Of a stretch of 64,000 nt of DNA, positions 37,427 to 46,307 are shown piece by piece. A program made the translations under genes and the position numbers. The first letter of the stretch is position 1; the number at the start of each line of letters is the position of its first letter. The stretch is from positions 70,185-134,184 of the forward strand of contig JALNZU010000005.1 in NCBI GenBank assembly GCA_023229245.1, written 5' to 3'. The notes beneath the pieces are model-generated. The model did no database searches, had not been told where the DNA came from, and saw nothing but the letters and a program-made list of their open reading frames with translations. Source of the stretch: Bacteroidales bacterium (GTDB taxonomy: Bacteria > Bacteroidota > Bacteroidia > Bacteroidales > F082).

Positions 37427-38200
37427 ATGGATTATACAATTTTAAAACCCACTTTTGAAGACGGTGTAGTGGTTGTCACCATTTCAAGACCACAGGCATT
37501 GAATGCGCTCAACACGCGTTTTTTTGAAGAAATGGATCATTTTATTGCTTCTATAGCTAATGATGGCTCTATCCGTGTGTTACTGATCACCGGAGAAGGT
37601 AAGGCATTTGTTGCCGGTGCCGACATAGCTGAGATGGTAAACAAAAATCCTGAAGAAGGGAGTGCCTTCGGGCAATTGGGGCAGCATACATTTAACAGTA
37701 TTGAGCAGCTTCCATTTCCTGTAATCGGTGTTATAAATGGTTTTGCGTTGGGCGGCGGTCTGGAGTTGGCGATGGCTTGCGACTTTCGTATTGCGTCATC
37801 CAAGGCAAAATTTGGTCAGCCGGAAGTTAATCTGGGACTGATACCCGGCTATGCCGGTACTCAACGTTTACCCCGTTTGGCAGGTCTGGCTAATGCTCTA
37901 TATCTGCTTACTACAGCCGAAATGATTGGAGCTGAAGAAGCGCTGCGTATGGGATTGGTACAAAAAGTAAGCGAACCGGAACAACTGATGGAAGAGGCTA
38001 TGCGCATCGCAAAGCTGATTGCTGTTAAAGGACCTCAGGCAGTGCGTAAAGTAAAAGCAGTAACAAGATTAGGTATGCGGTCAGGCTTTGAAGTTGGATC
38101 AGCCGAGGAAGCGAAACAATTCGGTTCTTTGTTTGGAAAAGGAAGCGAAGGCGAAGAAGGAATGAACGCTTTTTTGGAAAAGAGAACACCAAACTGGTAA
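37427..38200 (+). CDS. enoyl-CoA hydratase/isomerase (crotonase)
   Basis: A 257-aa crotonase. AGADIAEM and GGGLELAMACDFRIAS hold the two oxyanion-hole segments, and the catalytic-type glutamate is in GQPEVNLGLIPG near residue 135. It hydrates trans-2-enoyl-CoA to 3-hydroxyacyl-CoA. It is the first gene of a four-gene operon with 3-hydroxyacyl-CoA dehydrogenase, thiolase and ElbB, with gaps of 28, 18 and 51 bp. Confidence 0.93.
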   Translation: MDYTILKPTFEDGVVVVTISRPQALNALNTRFFEEMDHFIASIANDGSIRVLLITGEGKAFVAGADIAEMVNKNPEEGSAFGQLGQHTFNSIEQLPFPVIGVINGFALGGGLELAMACDFRIASSKAKFGQPEVNLGLIPGYAGTQRLPRLAGLANALYLLTTAEMIGAEEALRMGLVQKVSEPEQLMEEAMRIAKLIAVKGPQAVRKVKAVTRLGMRSGFEVGSAEEAKQFGSLFGKGSEGEEGMNAFLEKRTPNW

Positions 38201-38228
38201 AAACTAAAAATAAATAAATTTATTCATT

Positions 38229-39566
38229 ATGAATTACGACGATCGTTTACAACATGTTTCCGTTTTGGGAGCAGCCGGTAAAATGGGAAGCGGAATATTA
38301 CTGCTGACAGCAATAGAGATGGCCGACCTGAGCTTAAAACCGGAAAATAAAGGCAAATCTTTTATCTTAAATGCCATTGACCTGAGCGATAGCGGCCTGG
38401 CCGGATTGGTGGATTATATGCGTGCCCAGATTTTAAAGACAGCCGAAAAGAAAACAATTTGGTTGCGACAGATGTATGCCGACAGAACCGACCTAATCGA
38501 AAACTCGGATATAATTGAAGCATATATTCAGGATGTGATGCGCATTGTTCGCCCGACTACCTCTATGGAAGCAGCCTATAATTCGTTTTTGATCTTTGAA
38601 GCAGTAAGTGAAAACAAAGACCTGAAGGTCAAGATATTAAATCAAATTGATAGAAATAATCCAAAGAAACCATGGTACTTCACCAATACCTCATCAGTGC
38701 CTATTAATATCATTGAAAAAGAAGCTGCCTTAGATGGACGAGTATTAGGATTTCACTTCTACAATCCACCGGCAGTGCAAAAGCTGGTGGAACTGATACT
38801 GACCGATAAGAGCCTGCCGGAGATGAAACAATTTGCTTTGGGTTATGCCAGTGCATTGTGCAAAGTAGTAGTTCCAAGCAACGATATTGCAGGCTTCATT
38901 GGTAACGGACACTTTATGCGCGATGCATTGTACGGCATTGAGCAGGCACTAAAGCTTAGCAAAGAAATGCCGTTGACTCAGGCAATTTATATAGTTAATA
39001 AAGTTAGTCAGGATTATCTCTGTCGTCCTATGGGTATCTTTCAGCTGATAGACTATGTGGGCGTGGATGTGGTTCAGTTTATTATGAAGGTGATGAATCC
39101 GTTTATGAAAGACGAAAACCTGCACTCCGAACTGCTTGACCAGATGATGGAGCTTGGAGTGAAAGGCGGGCAATTCTCCAATGGCGCACAAAAAGACGGT
39201 ATCCTGAAGTATGAAAGATCAGGACCTATAGCTGTATATGATATGGAAAACAAAAGCTATGTGCCTTTTGACAGCTTTCACACACAAGCCGATTCATGGA
39301 TGGGAACTATGCCTGATGGATTCCAGCCCTGGAGAACGGTGATCCGCATAGGCGATAAGGATACGTACTTCACAAAATGGTTTAATACCGTCAGTCTTGC
39401 GAACAATAATGCCTCAGTGCTTGCTATGGCATATGGCAAAAATTCGGATGCTATCGGCAGGAAACTGGTTTCCGACGGTGTGGCAAATACCGACGAAGAC
39501 GTAAATACCGTTATGCTGACCGGATTTTTCCATGCTTTTGGACCTATAAACACCTATTTTGTCTGA
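38229..39566 (+). CDS. 3-hydroxyacyl-CoA dehydrogenase
   Basis: A 445-aa NAD-dependent dehydrogenase. The dinucleotide fold opens with VLGAAGKMGSGI, and the catalytic histidine is in LGFHFYNPPAV near residue 178. The C-terminal dimerisation domain contains GFIGNGHFMRDAL and the typical GIFQLIDYVGVDV. It oxidises 3-hydroxyacyl-CoA to 3-ketoacyl-CoA and fits between the hydratase and thiolase of this operon. It is a free-standing enzyme rather than the FadB fusion. Confidence 0.93.
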   Translation: MNYDDRLQHVSVLGAAGKMGSGILLLTAIEMADLSLKPENKGKSFILNAIDLSDSGLAGLVDYMRAQILKTAEKKTIWLRQMYADRTDLIENSDIIEAYIQDVMRIVRPTTSMEAAYNSFLIFEAVSENKDLKVKILNQIDRNNPKKPWYFTNTSSVPINIIEKEAALDGRVLGFHFYNPPAVQKLVELILTDKSLPEMKQFALGYASALCKVVVPSNDIAGFIGNGHFMRDALYGIEQALKLSKEMPLTQAIYIVNKVSQDYLCRPMGIFQLIDYVGVDVVQFIMKVMNPFMKDENLHSELLDQMMELGVKGGQFSNGAQKDGILKYERSGPIAVYDMENKSYVPFDSFHTQADSWMGTMPDGFQPWRTVIRIGDKDTYFTKWFNTVSLANNNASVLAMAYGKNSDAIGRKLVSDGVANTDEDVNTVMLTGFFHAFGPINTYFV

Positions 39567-39584
39567 TTTTTAAAAATTGTGATC

Positions 39585-40820
39585 ATGAGAAAAAAGATAT
39601 ATATGGCTGCCGGTGCCAACACCATTTCGATGGGAACCGGACGTAAAGAGTTTAATCCCAAGAAAGAACGTCCCGGTTTAGAGTATTATATCCGTGAAGC
39701 CGGACAGGCAGTTTTGCGTCAAATAAACGATCCCGAAGCAATAGACGAGGTTGTGATCGGTAACTTCATTGCAGCACGTTTCAACAAGCAGGCTCATTTA
39801 GGTGGCTTTGCCGCTACCATTCATCCTTCTCTGGAGTTTAAGCCGTCCCATAGTGTGGAAGGTGCCTGCGGATCGGGCGGATTAGCACTGATAGCAGGAA
39901 TACGATCCATCCTGGCAGAAACAGCGCAAATAGTTTTAGCAGTAGGCGTGGAAGTGCAAAATACCGTGAAAGCCATCTATGGAGCCGATATTTTAGCCGG
40001 TGCAGGATGGTTTCAGAAAAGAAAAAATGGCCATGCCTACTTCTTCCCCGGACAGTTTTCCGACAGGGCAGGAGCCTATTACGAGAAATATGGATATGAC
40101 TATGCCCGCAAAGGAATGGCACAATGGTTTGTAAACAGCATTGAGAACGCACGACTTGATGAGACCGCACAGGAATTTCACAACAGCACGGCAGATCTAA
40201 CTGGCTTGTACAACAAAATGGCGCCAAACGGAAAGAACTTTGTGGACCACCTGAACGTATTGGACTGCTCCAAAGTATCGGATGGCGCATCCGGTATCAT
40301 CATCGCTTCTGAAGAAGGATTGGCAAAGTTGGGTATCGCTAAGAAGGATGCAGTGGAGATTATGGGTTATGCACAGCTTACCCGTAATATTACGGAAGAC
40401 CCTGCCGATCTGACCGAACTTATTACTATTAAAAAAACAGCTGCTTTGGCCATGCAAAATGCCGGAATCACCATTGATCAGGTTGGGACAGTAGAAACCC
40501 ACGACTGCTTCAGCATAGCAGGACTATTAGCTGTAGAAGCATTGGGGTTAGCCGAAAAGGGCAAAGGAGCCGCTTATGTTGCCGAAGGAAAAACGGCACG
40601 AAATGGCGAGATGCCGATAAATACTACTGGTGGACTCATCGGATGGGGACACCCCACAGGAGCTACCGGAGTGCATCAGGCAGTAACACTATGGCAACAG
40701 CTGACCGGGAAAGCCGGAAACGCACAAATTCAACTAAAAGAAAACCGACCCTACGGACTTTCTATTAATATGGGTGGTGATGATGTGACAGTAGTTTCTA
40801 TAGTATATAAAAAAGCCTGA
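39585..40820 (+). CDS. acetyl-CoA acetyltransferase, SCP2-type thiolase
   Basis: A 411-aa thiolase. The acyl-accepting cysteine is in VEGACGSGG near residue 90, the HDCF element (VETHDCFSIAG near 305) marks the SCP2/SCPx-type branch, and the final active-site region reads GGLIGWGHPTGATG near residue 348. The C-terminal CxG of classical thiolases is not seen, as usual for this branch. It cleaves 3-ketoacyl-CoA or condenses acetyl-CoA. A GTG at 39579 is possible, but ATG 39585 is preferred. Confidence 0.92.
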   Translation: MRKKIYMAAGANTISMGTGRKEFNPKKERPGLEYYIREAGQAVLRQINDPEAIDEVVIGNFIAARFNKQAHLGGFAATIHPSLEFKPSHSVEGACGSGGLALIAGIRSILAETAQIVLAVGVEVQNTVKAIYGADILAGAGWFQKRKNGHAYFFPGQFSDRAGAYYEKYGYDYARKGMAQWFVNSIENARLDETAQEFHNSTADLTGLYNKMAPNGKNFVDHLNVLDCSKVSDGASGIIIASEEGLAKLGIAKKDAVEIMGYAQLTRNITEDPADLTELITIKKTAALAMQNAGITIDQVGTVETHDCFSIAGLLAVEALGLAEKGKGAAYVAEGKTARNGEMPINTTGGLIGWGHPTGATGVHQAVTLWQQLTGKAGNAQIQLKENRPYGLSINMGGDDVTVVSIVYKKA

Positions 40821-40871
40821 TAATCAATAATTCAGATAAATTAAATTATAAATTAAGTTAACACAATAGAT

Positions 40872-41534
40872 ATGAAAAAATTTGCAGTTGTATTGGCAGG
40901 AAGCGGTGTGTACGACGGAGCTGAGATTCATGAGGCTACCCTGGCAATGCTGGCTATCGATCAGGCCGGCGCAAGCTATCAATGCTTTGCACCCGATATA
41001 CCACAGCACCATGTTATAAATCATCTGACGGGCGAAGAGATGCCCGAAAGCCGTAATGTACTTATCGAAGCGGCACGTATTGCTCGTGGCAACATCAAAG
41101 ACCTGGCTGAGTTTAAGGCCGACGACTATGATGTGCTACTTTTCCCTGGAGGTTTTGGAGCGGCAAAGAATCTCTCTACCGTAGCATTTGATGGACCAAA
41201 CGCTACTGTAAACCCTGAAGTAGAAGCCGCAGTGAAAGCGATGCATGCGCAAAAGAAACCAATTGCAGCCATGTGTATCTCACCCGTATTTGTGGCAAAG
41301 ATCCTTCAGGATGTTACCGTGACTATAGGATCAGACCAGGATACCATAGACACTATTGAAGCAATTGGAGCTACACACTCCTTAACCGATCATGGCGATG
41401 TGGTATTTGATGAAGAGCATTTGGTGTTTACCACTCCATGCTATATGTTACAGGCACAGATATCCGATATATGGGATGGAGCTTCAAACATAGTTGACTC
41501 AATCATGGAGTTCCTTGCTGAGAATGAGAACTAG
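40872..41534 (+). CDS. elbB: ElbB-type DJ-1/PfpI-family glyoxalase-like protein
   Basis: A 220-aa member of the DJ-1/PfpI superfamily matching ElbB, annotated as an isoprenoid-related glyoxalase: VVLAGSGVYDGAEIHEATL at the N-terminus, LLFPGGFGAAKNL near residue 95 and the nucleophile elbow AAMCISPVF near 138. Last gene of the beta-oxidation operon, followed by a terminator. The link to fatty-acid oxidation is only positional. Confidence 0.9.
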   Translation: MKKFAVVLAGSGVYDGAEIHEATLAMLAIDQAGASYQCFAPDIPQHHVINHLTGEEMPESRNVLIEAARIARGNIKDLAEFKADDYDVLLFPGGFGAAKNLSTVAFDGPNATVNPEVEAAVKAMHAQKKPIAAMCISPVFVAKILQDVTVTIGSDQDTIDTIEAIGATHSLTDHGDVVFDEEHLVFTTPCYMLQAQISDIWDGASNIVDSIMEFLAENEN

Positions 41535-41572
41535 GCTGAATTAATTCACGCCTTACAGACAAAAAAGGATGG

Positions 41573-41607
41573 GTGATCTTTAAGGTAGATCGCTTATCTT
41601 TTTTTAT
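41573..41607 (+). terminator. terminator of the beta-oxidation operon
   Basis: Stem around GTGATCT (41574-41580) / AGATCGC (41587-41593), followed by TTATCTTTTTTT, 38 bp after elbB. Confidence 0.6.
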
Positions 41608-42147
41608 TTAGGTGGTTGAGCATTCAATTGAGCTGGTTTTGAAAAATCGGTAGATAATTAATTTTATTTAAATATTGTACTATGATGGATAATCTGGTGC
41701 ATAAAGCCTTAACCAGAATTTGAAAAGCCAACTATTTCAACTCTTTACTTTTCTCAAATCAGCCATTCCAGTAAATAGTGATTCTTTTGGGAAAAAAGGA
41801 AACAAGAAAATTTTGATCTTCTGATCCTTTTGAGAGATTTTTCAGAAAAAGAACAGATTAGTCATCCCAAAGCAAGATATACATAAGCAGCCTATCAAGT
41901 CTGTTTAAAAATTCCAGATTTGGTCAACCCTTATAAAAGTTCTAATAAATTCTTTGATTTTTTATGCATGTTAGCCTAACCTATCTCAAGTTGATCTATG
42001 GTTGTATAAGTGATGTGAAGTCTTAACGAACTCCTTTTCAGTAGAAAACGTAAGTGTTGAAAAAAAATCAACTAAACAGGTGATTAAAATATTTGATTGA
42101 ATCCAAAAGTTTTTAGTACCTTTGCGCTGTAAACAAATTTTAACGCA
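41608..42147. other. 540-bp gene-free spacer with TetR promoter
   Basis: No frame of credible length; a few short broken frames look like decayed coding DNA but match nothing I recognise. The last 60 bp hold a complete promoter for the TetR gene. Confidence 0.4.
42092..42124 (+). promoter_or_regulatory. Bacteroidetes-type promoter of the tetR/exporter operon
   Basis: TTTG at 42092-42095, 21 bp, then TACCTTTG at 42117-42124, matching the -33/-7 consensus TTTG ... TAnnTTTG; the start codon follows 23 bp later. Confidence 0.65.
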
Positions 42148-42768
42148 ATGGACAATAAAAAAGTTGATGTTACAACCGAAGAAAAAATAAAAGAAGCTGC
42201 CAGAACCATATTTCACCGAAAGGGCTATGCAGCCACGAGGACAAGGGATATTGCCGAAGAAGCAAATATTAATCTGGCACTGCTTAATTACTATTTCCGC
42301 AGCAAGAAAAAGTTATTTGATATTATAATGCTTGAAACTGTTTCCGAATTTTTTCAAAGTATGATACCGGTTCTGAATGATGAAAACAGTAGTTTAGATC
42401 AGAAAGTGAAGCTTATTACATCCAATTACATTGGCTTTATTACAGAAGGACCCAATCTTCCCATTTTTATGTTGAGTGAGATACGTTACAATGTGGATGG
42501 ATTATTGGAAAAATTGCCAATTAAGCCATTAGTAATGAACTCTATTTTTCTTAAGCAGTATCAGGAAGCCGTCACAAAAGGGAAAATAGCAGAACCTAAT
42601 CCTTTACAATTCTTAATAAACTTATTGAGCTTGATTATTTTCCCGTTTATTGCCAAGCCTTTATTGCAAGAAGTTGGTGAAGTTGATGATACACAATTTG
42701 ACACGATGATGCAGGAGCGTAGAGAACTAATACCTGTTTGGGTAAAAGCGATGATAAGAACCGAATAA
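42148..42768 (+). CDS. TetR/AcrR-family transcriptional regulator
   Basis: 206 aa. The N-terminal HTH follows the TetR pattern: IKEAARTIFHRKGY, then TRDIAEEANINLALLNYYFRSKK at 31-53 cut to its key parts (DIAEEANINLALLNYYF). The rest is helical and variable. Eight residues before the HTH are unusually Lys/Asp rich. It opens the exporter operon and is most likely its autoregulated repressor, comparable to CecR upstream of ybhGFSR in enterobacteria. Confidence 0.9.
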   Translation: MDNKKVDVTTEEKIKEAARTIFHRKGYAATRTRDIAEEANINLALLNYYFRSKKKLFDIIMLETVSEFFQSMIPVLNDENSSLDQKVKLITSNYIGFITEGPNLPIFMLSEIRYNVDGLLEKLPIKPLVMNSIFLKQYQEAVTKGKIAEPNPLQFLINLLSLIIFPFIAKPLLQEVGEVDDTQFDTMMQERRELIPVWVKAMIRTE

Positions 42769-42823
42769 TTTTTTTAACTATAAGTTAATCAAATGATTAA
42801 TTTAAACGATTAAATAAAAATAT

Positions 42824-44125
42824 ATGAGTAGGGTTAAAAGACAAAAACTGAATCTGTGGATGACAGGTATTCTGCTATTGTCAGGCACTGCTTTAATTGC
42901 GCAAAATAATGGGTTACTTTCTATTGATAGTTGTTATGTGTTGGCAGAATACAATTATCCGCTAATCAAACAATATGCGCTATTGGATCAGAGCCGCGAC
43001 TATAATCTGTTAAATGCCGCACGTGCCTGGCTGCCTCAAATAGCACTCAACGCCAAGGCAACTTACCAGTCAGATGTAACGAAAATCCCGATTGATTTTT
43101 CGCAACTTCCCTTGCCCGGCTTGGATATACCCGAATTAAGTAAAGACCAGTACGGTATTACGCTCGATATTTCACAGACAGTGTGGGACGGTGGTACAAC
43201 AAAAGCACGCAGCGAGCAGATCAAAGCACAATCATTGGTTGAAAACGAAGAGTTGAAAGTGAATTTATATGCAGTAAAAGAACGTATAAACCAATTGTTT
43301 TTCGGGGTTTTGCTGTTCGATGCCCTGTTAGAGCAAAATCGTATTTTTCAAAATGAATTGCAGCAAAGTTTTGTGCGTGTAAAATCGCTTATTCACGGAG
43401 GCCTGGCCAATCAGAGCGATCTGGATGTTGTGCGCGTTGAGCAATTGAAAGCGAAACAGACTGCAACACAGATTTCACATAACCGAAAAGCCTATTTAAC
43501 CATGCTTTATGCTTTTATCGGCAAACAAGCAGATGAGCAGGTTGAGTTGCAAAAACCGCTTATTCAATCTACAATGCCGGAAGAGAACTTGCGTCCTGAG
43601 CTTTCACTTTTCGATAGCAGGGTGGCGTTTTTTAATGCGCATAACCGCGAAATAAAAGCTGATTTAATGCCCAAGTTCGGACTGTTTGTTACCAGCGGAT
43701 ATGGGAATCCGGGGTTGAATATGTTGAAAGATGGCTTCACTTCCTACTACATCGGCGGAGTGCGTATGTCGTGGAATATAAGCAGCTTTTACACTTTTAA
43801 AAATCGCACAAACCAACTCAACACACAACGGAACATGCTTGCGGTGCAACGCGAAACATTTCTTTTTAACACCAACTTGCAGTCAGCAGCTAAGCAAAAT
43901 GAGATTGAAAAGTACCACGAACTGCTTGCAGATGATGATGAGATTATCGCATTGCGACAATCAGTAAAACGTGCCACAGAGGCAAAAATGAATAACGGAA
44001 CGGCTAATATTACCGATCTGATTCGCGAAACCAACGCCGAAGCTTTGGCTAAGCAGGATAAAATTTTGCACGAATTAGAGCTGTTACAAGCTATTTATAA
44101 TTTGAAATACATAATCAATAATTAA
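42824..44125 (+). CDS. TolC-family outer-membrane efflux protein
   Basis: A 433-aa outer-membrane channel protein with signal peptide (GILLLSGTALIAQ) and two OEP repeats rich in long helices; YGITLDISQTVWDGG near residue 107 is the typical beta-strand/equatorial part. It forms the exit duct of the tripartite ABC exporter encoded downstream. It overlaps nothing and is separated by 12 bp from the HlyD gene. Confidence 0.9.
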   Translation: MSRVKRQKLNLWMTGILLLSGTALIAQNNGLLSIDSCYVLAEYNYPLIKQYALLDQSRDYNLLNAARAWLPQIALNAKATYQSDVTKIPIDFSQLPLPGLDIPELSKDQYGITLDISQTVWDGGTTKARSEQIKAQSLVENEELKVNLYAVKERINQLFFGVLLFDALLEQNRIFQNELQQSFVRVKSLIHGGLANQSDLDVVRVEQLKAKQTATQISHNRKAYLTMLYAFIGKQADEQVELQKPLIQSTMPEENLRPELSLFDSRVAFFNAHNREIKADLMPKFGLFVTSGYGNPGLNMLKDGFTSYYIGGVRMSWNISSFYTFKNRTNQLNTQRNMLAVQRETFLFNTNLQSAAKQNEIEKYHELLADDDEIIALRQSVKRATEAKMNNGTANITDLIRETNAEALAKQDKILHELELLQAIYNLKYIINN

Positions 44126-44137
44126 AAGTAGAAAGAG

Positions 44138-45049
44138 ATGAAGGCTTCAATTTTTAACACCAAATATATGCAATTCCTTCTAATAATCTTGCTGTTCACT
44201 GCCTGCAACAACAAGAACAGCAGGTATGATGCAAGCGGTGTTTTTGAAACTACTGAAATTGTGGTTTCGGCAAAAGCTAACGGTGAAATTTTGTACTTCG
44301 ACCTGATGGAAGGACAGGAAGTTAAGCTGGGACAATCCTTGGGACTGATTGATACCACACAGCTCTACTGGCGAAAAGTGCAGCTTCAATCGAGCCTGAA
44401 AGCGATGGATAGCCGTCAGGTAAATGTAGCCGTGCAGGTGGCGGTGTTGCAAGAGCAATTGACCGCAGCCCATCGCGAAAAGGAGCGTTTCACTCAGTTA
44501 ATCAAGGAAAACGCCGCCAATCAAAAGCAGTTGGATGATATCAACGCACAAATTGCTACGCTTGAAAAGCAAATTGCGGCCCAGACAGAAACGCTGAAAA
44601 ACAGCAACAGCAGCCTGATCAACGAACAGCAATCGCTTTTGGCACAAATGGCGCAGATTGAGGATCAACTGAAAAATGCGGTGATTAAAAGTCCGGCAAC
44701 AGCCACCGTGCTGGGGAAATATGCAGAAGCTGGCGAACTTGCTGTTCAGGGAAAAGCACTGTTTAAGCTGGCCGATATGGAAAATATGTTTTTGCGCGCC
44801 TACATCACGGCCAGTCAATTGATCGAACTGAAAATCGGACAAGCAGTAAAGGTATTTTCCGATATGGGAAAATCAGATCACCGGGAATACGAAGGCACCG
44901 TAAGCTGGATATCCGACAAAGCCGAATTTACACCCAAAACCATTCAAACCCGTGATGAACGAGCTAACCTGGTTTATATGGTAAAAATTGCCGTGAAAAA
45001 TGACGGATATATTAAAAAAGGAATGTACGGAGAGGTTTTATTTAATTGA
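44138..45049 (+). CDS. HlyD/YbhG-type membrane fusion lipoprotein
   Basis: 303 aa: lipobox LLFTACNNK, a first biotinyl-lipoyl half (SAKANGEILYFDLMEGQEVKLGQSLG), a coiled coil about 90-180, the second half (VIKSPATATVLGKYAEAGE) and a beta-barrel region. It links the inner-membrane ABC pump to TolC. The stop codon TGA lies inside the first unit of a 7-bp repeat array. Confidence 0.9.
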   Translation: MKASIFNTKYMQFLLIILLFTACNNKNSRYDASGVFETTEIVVSAKANGEILYFDLMEGQEVKLGQSLGLIDTTQLYWRKVQLQSSLKAMDSRQVNVAVQVAVLQEQLTAAHREKERFTQLIKENAANQKQLDDINAQIATLEKQIAAQTETLKNSNSSLINEQQSLLAQMAQIEDQLKNAVIKSPATATVLGKYAEAGELAVQGKALFKLADMENMFLRAYITASQLIELKIGQAVKVFSDMGKSDHREYEGTVSWISDKAEFTPKTIQTRDERANLVYMVKIAVKNDGYIKKGMYGEVLFN

Positions 45050-45161
45050 CAATGGACAATGGACAATGGACAATGGACAATGGACAATTGACAATTGACA
45101 ATGGACAATTAACAATGGACAATGGATAATTGACAATGGATAATTTAACATGTCAATTATC
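45046..45161 (+). repeat. 7-bp tandem array A (TKGAYAA units)
   Basis: Fourteen in-phase heptamers of the type TTGACAA / TGGACAA / TGGATAA run from 45046 to 45143, then TTTAACA and an inverted unit. The first unit supplies the TGA stop of the HlyD gene (45047-45049). The end forms a perfect 11-bp hairpin (GATAATTGACA 45125-45135 / TGTCAATTATC 45151-45161). Confidence 0.95.
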
Positions 45162-45191
45162 AACTGTCAGTTAATCAACTATTAATTAAGA

Positions 45192-46067
45192 ATGATTCAA
45201 GCAAATAACATAAGTTTAAATTACGGCGGGGTTTCTGCTTTGAAAGATATCTCTTTTCAGGTGGAACGTGGTGAAATATTTGGCTTGATTGGTCCCGATG
45301 GTGCAGGAAAAACAACGTTGTTCCGCATTCTGACTACGCTATTGCTTGCCGATAGCGGTACGGCAATAGTAGACGGATTGGATGTGGTACGCGATTACAA
45401 GGTAATCCGCACCAGAGTTGGCTATATGCCAGGCAGGTTTTCGCTTTATCAGGATTTAACGGTAGAAGAGAATCTAAGCTTTTTCGCAACAGTTTTTGGA
45501 ACAACTATCGAAGAAAACTACCACCTGATTAAGGATATTTACCAGCAAATTGAGCCCTTCAAGAATCGTCGGGCAGGCAAACTTTCGGGTGGAATGAAGC
45601 AAAAATTAGCGCTGAGCTGTGCCCTGATTCACAAGCCGGCAGTACTCTTTTTAGATGAACCCACCACCGGTGTTGACCCGGTAAGCCGTAAAGAGTTTTG
45701 GGAAATGTTGAAGCGATTAAAACTGCAAGGCATCACTATTCTCGTTTCCACGCCCTATATGGATGAGGCATCACTTTGCGACCGCATTGCGTTTATTCAA
45801 AAGGGCAAGATTCTCACAATCGATCCGCCGGAAAAGATTATTGCTGATTTTCCATACAAAGTGTTTGCAGTGGAAGCGGATAATAATTATAAGATTCTGA
45901 AACAACTTCGCCAAAGCGAAAGTGTGCGTTCGGTTTTTAGTTTTGGTGATTCATTGCACGTGGTTTTTAAGGATGTTTCGAAAATCGAAAAGGAACAAAT
46001 CAATGCAGAATTAAAGGAAATTGCACCAACAATTGAGGATTGTTTTATGGCACTAGCTAATAATTGA
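45192..46067 (+). CDS. ABC exporter ATPase 1 (YbhF N-half type)
   Basis: 291 aa. Walker A is GPDGAGKTT near residue 35, with Asp in place of the usual Asn/Ser, a feature shared with the first half of YbhF. The signature is LSGGMKQ near 135 and Walker B VLFLDEPTTGVDP near 155. A short C-terminal domain follows. With the second ATPase it reconstitutes the double ATPase that is one protein in E. coli YbhF. The stop TGA is in the first unit of array B. Confidence 0.92.
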   Translation: MIQANNISLNYGGVSALKDISFQVERGEIFGLIGPDGAGKTTLFRILTTLLLADSGTAIVDGLDVVRDYKVIRTRVGYMPGRFSLYQDLTVEENLSFFATVFGTTIEENYHLIKDIYQQIEPFKNRRAGKLSGGMKQKLALSCALIHKPAVLFLDEPTTGVDPVSRKEFWEMLKRLKLQGITILVSTPYMDEASLCDRIAFIQKGKILTIDPPEKIIADFPYKVFAVEADNNYKILKQLRQSESVRSVFSFGDSLHVVFKDVSKIEKEQINAELKEIAPTIEDCFMALANN

Positions 46068-46287
46068 CAATGGACAATTGACAATGGATAGTGGACAATG
46101 GACAATGGATAATGGATAGTGGAGAATTGATAATGGATAATGGATAGTGGACAATTGATAATGGATAATGGATAGTGGACAATTGATAATGGATAATGGA
46201 TAGTGGACAATTGATAATGGATAATGGACAGTGGATAATGGACAATTGACAATGGACAATTGACAATGAGTAATGGACAGTGGATAA
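46064..46287 (+). repeat. 7-bp tandem array B, 32 units
   Basis: Thirty-two heptamers in unbroken phase (units TTGACAA, TGGACAA, TTGATAA, TGGATAA, TGGATAG, TGGACAG, TGGAGAA, TGAGTAA). A 28-bp higher-order unit (TGGACAA TTGATAA TGGATAA TGGATAG) occurs about three times. The first unit supplies the ATPase 1 stop. Reading frames across it on the minus strand are artefacts of the period. Confidence 0.97.
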
Positions 46288-46307
46288 TAAAAAAAAGAAA
46301 TAAAGAC

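Noticed and set aside
41608..42091. Remnant of a transposase gene in the gene-free spacer
   Set aside because: Short broken frames exist but none could be matched to a transposase family.
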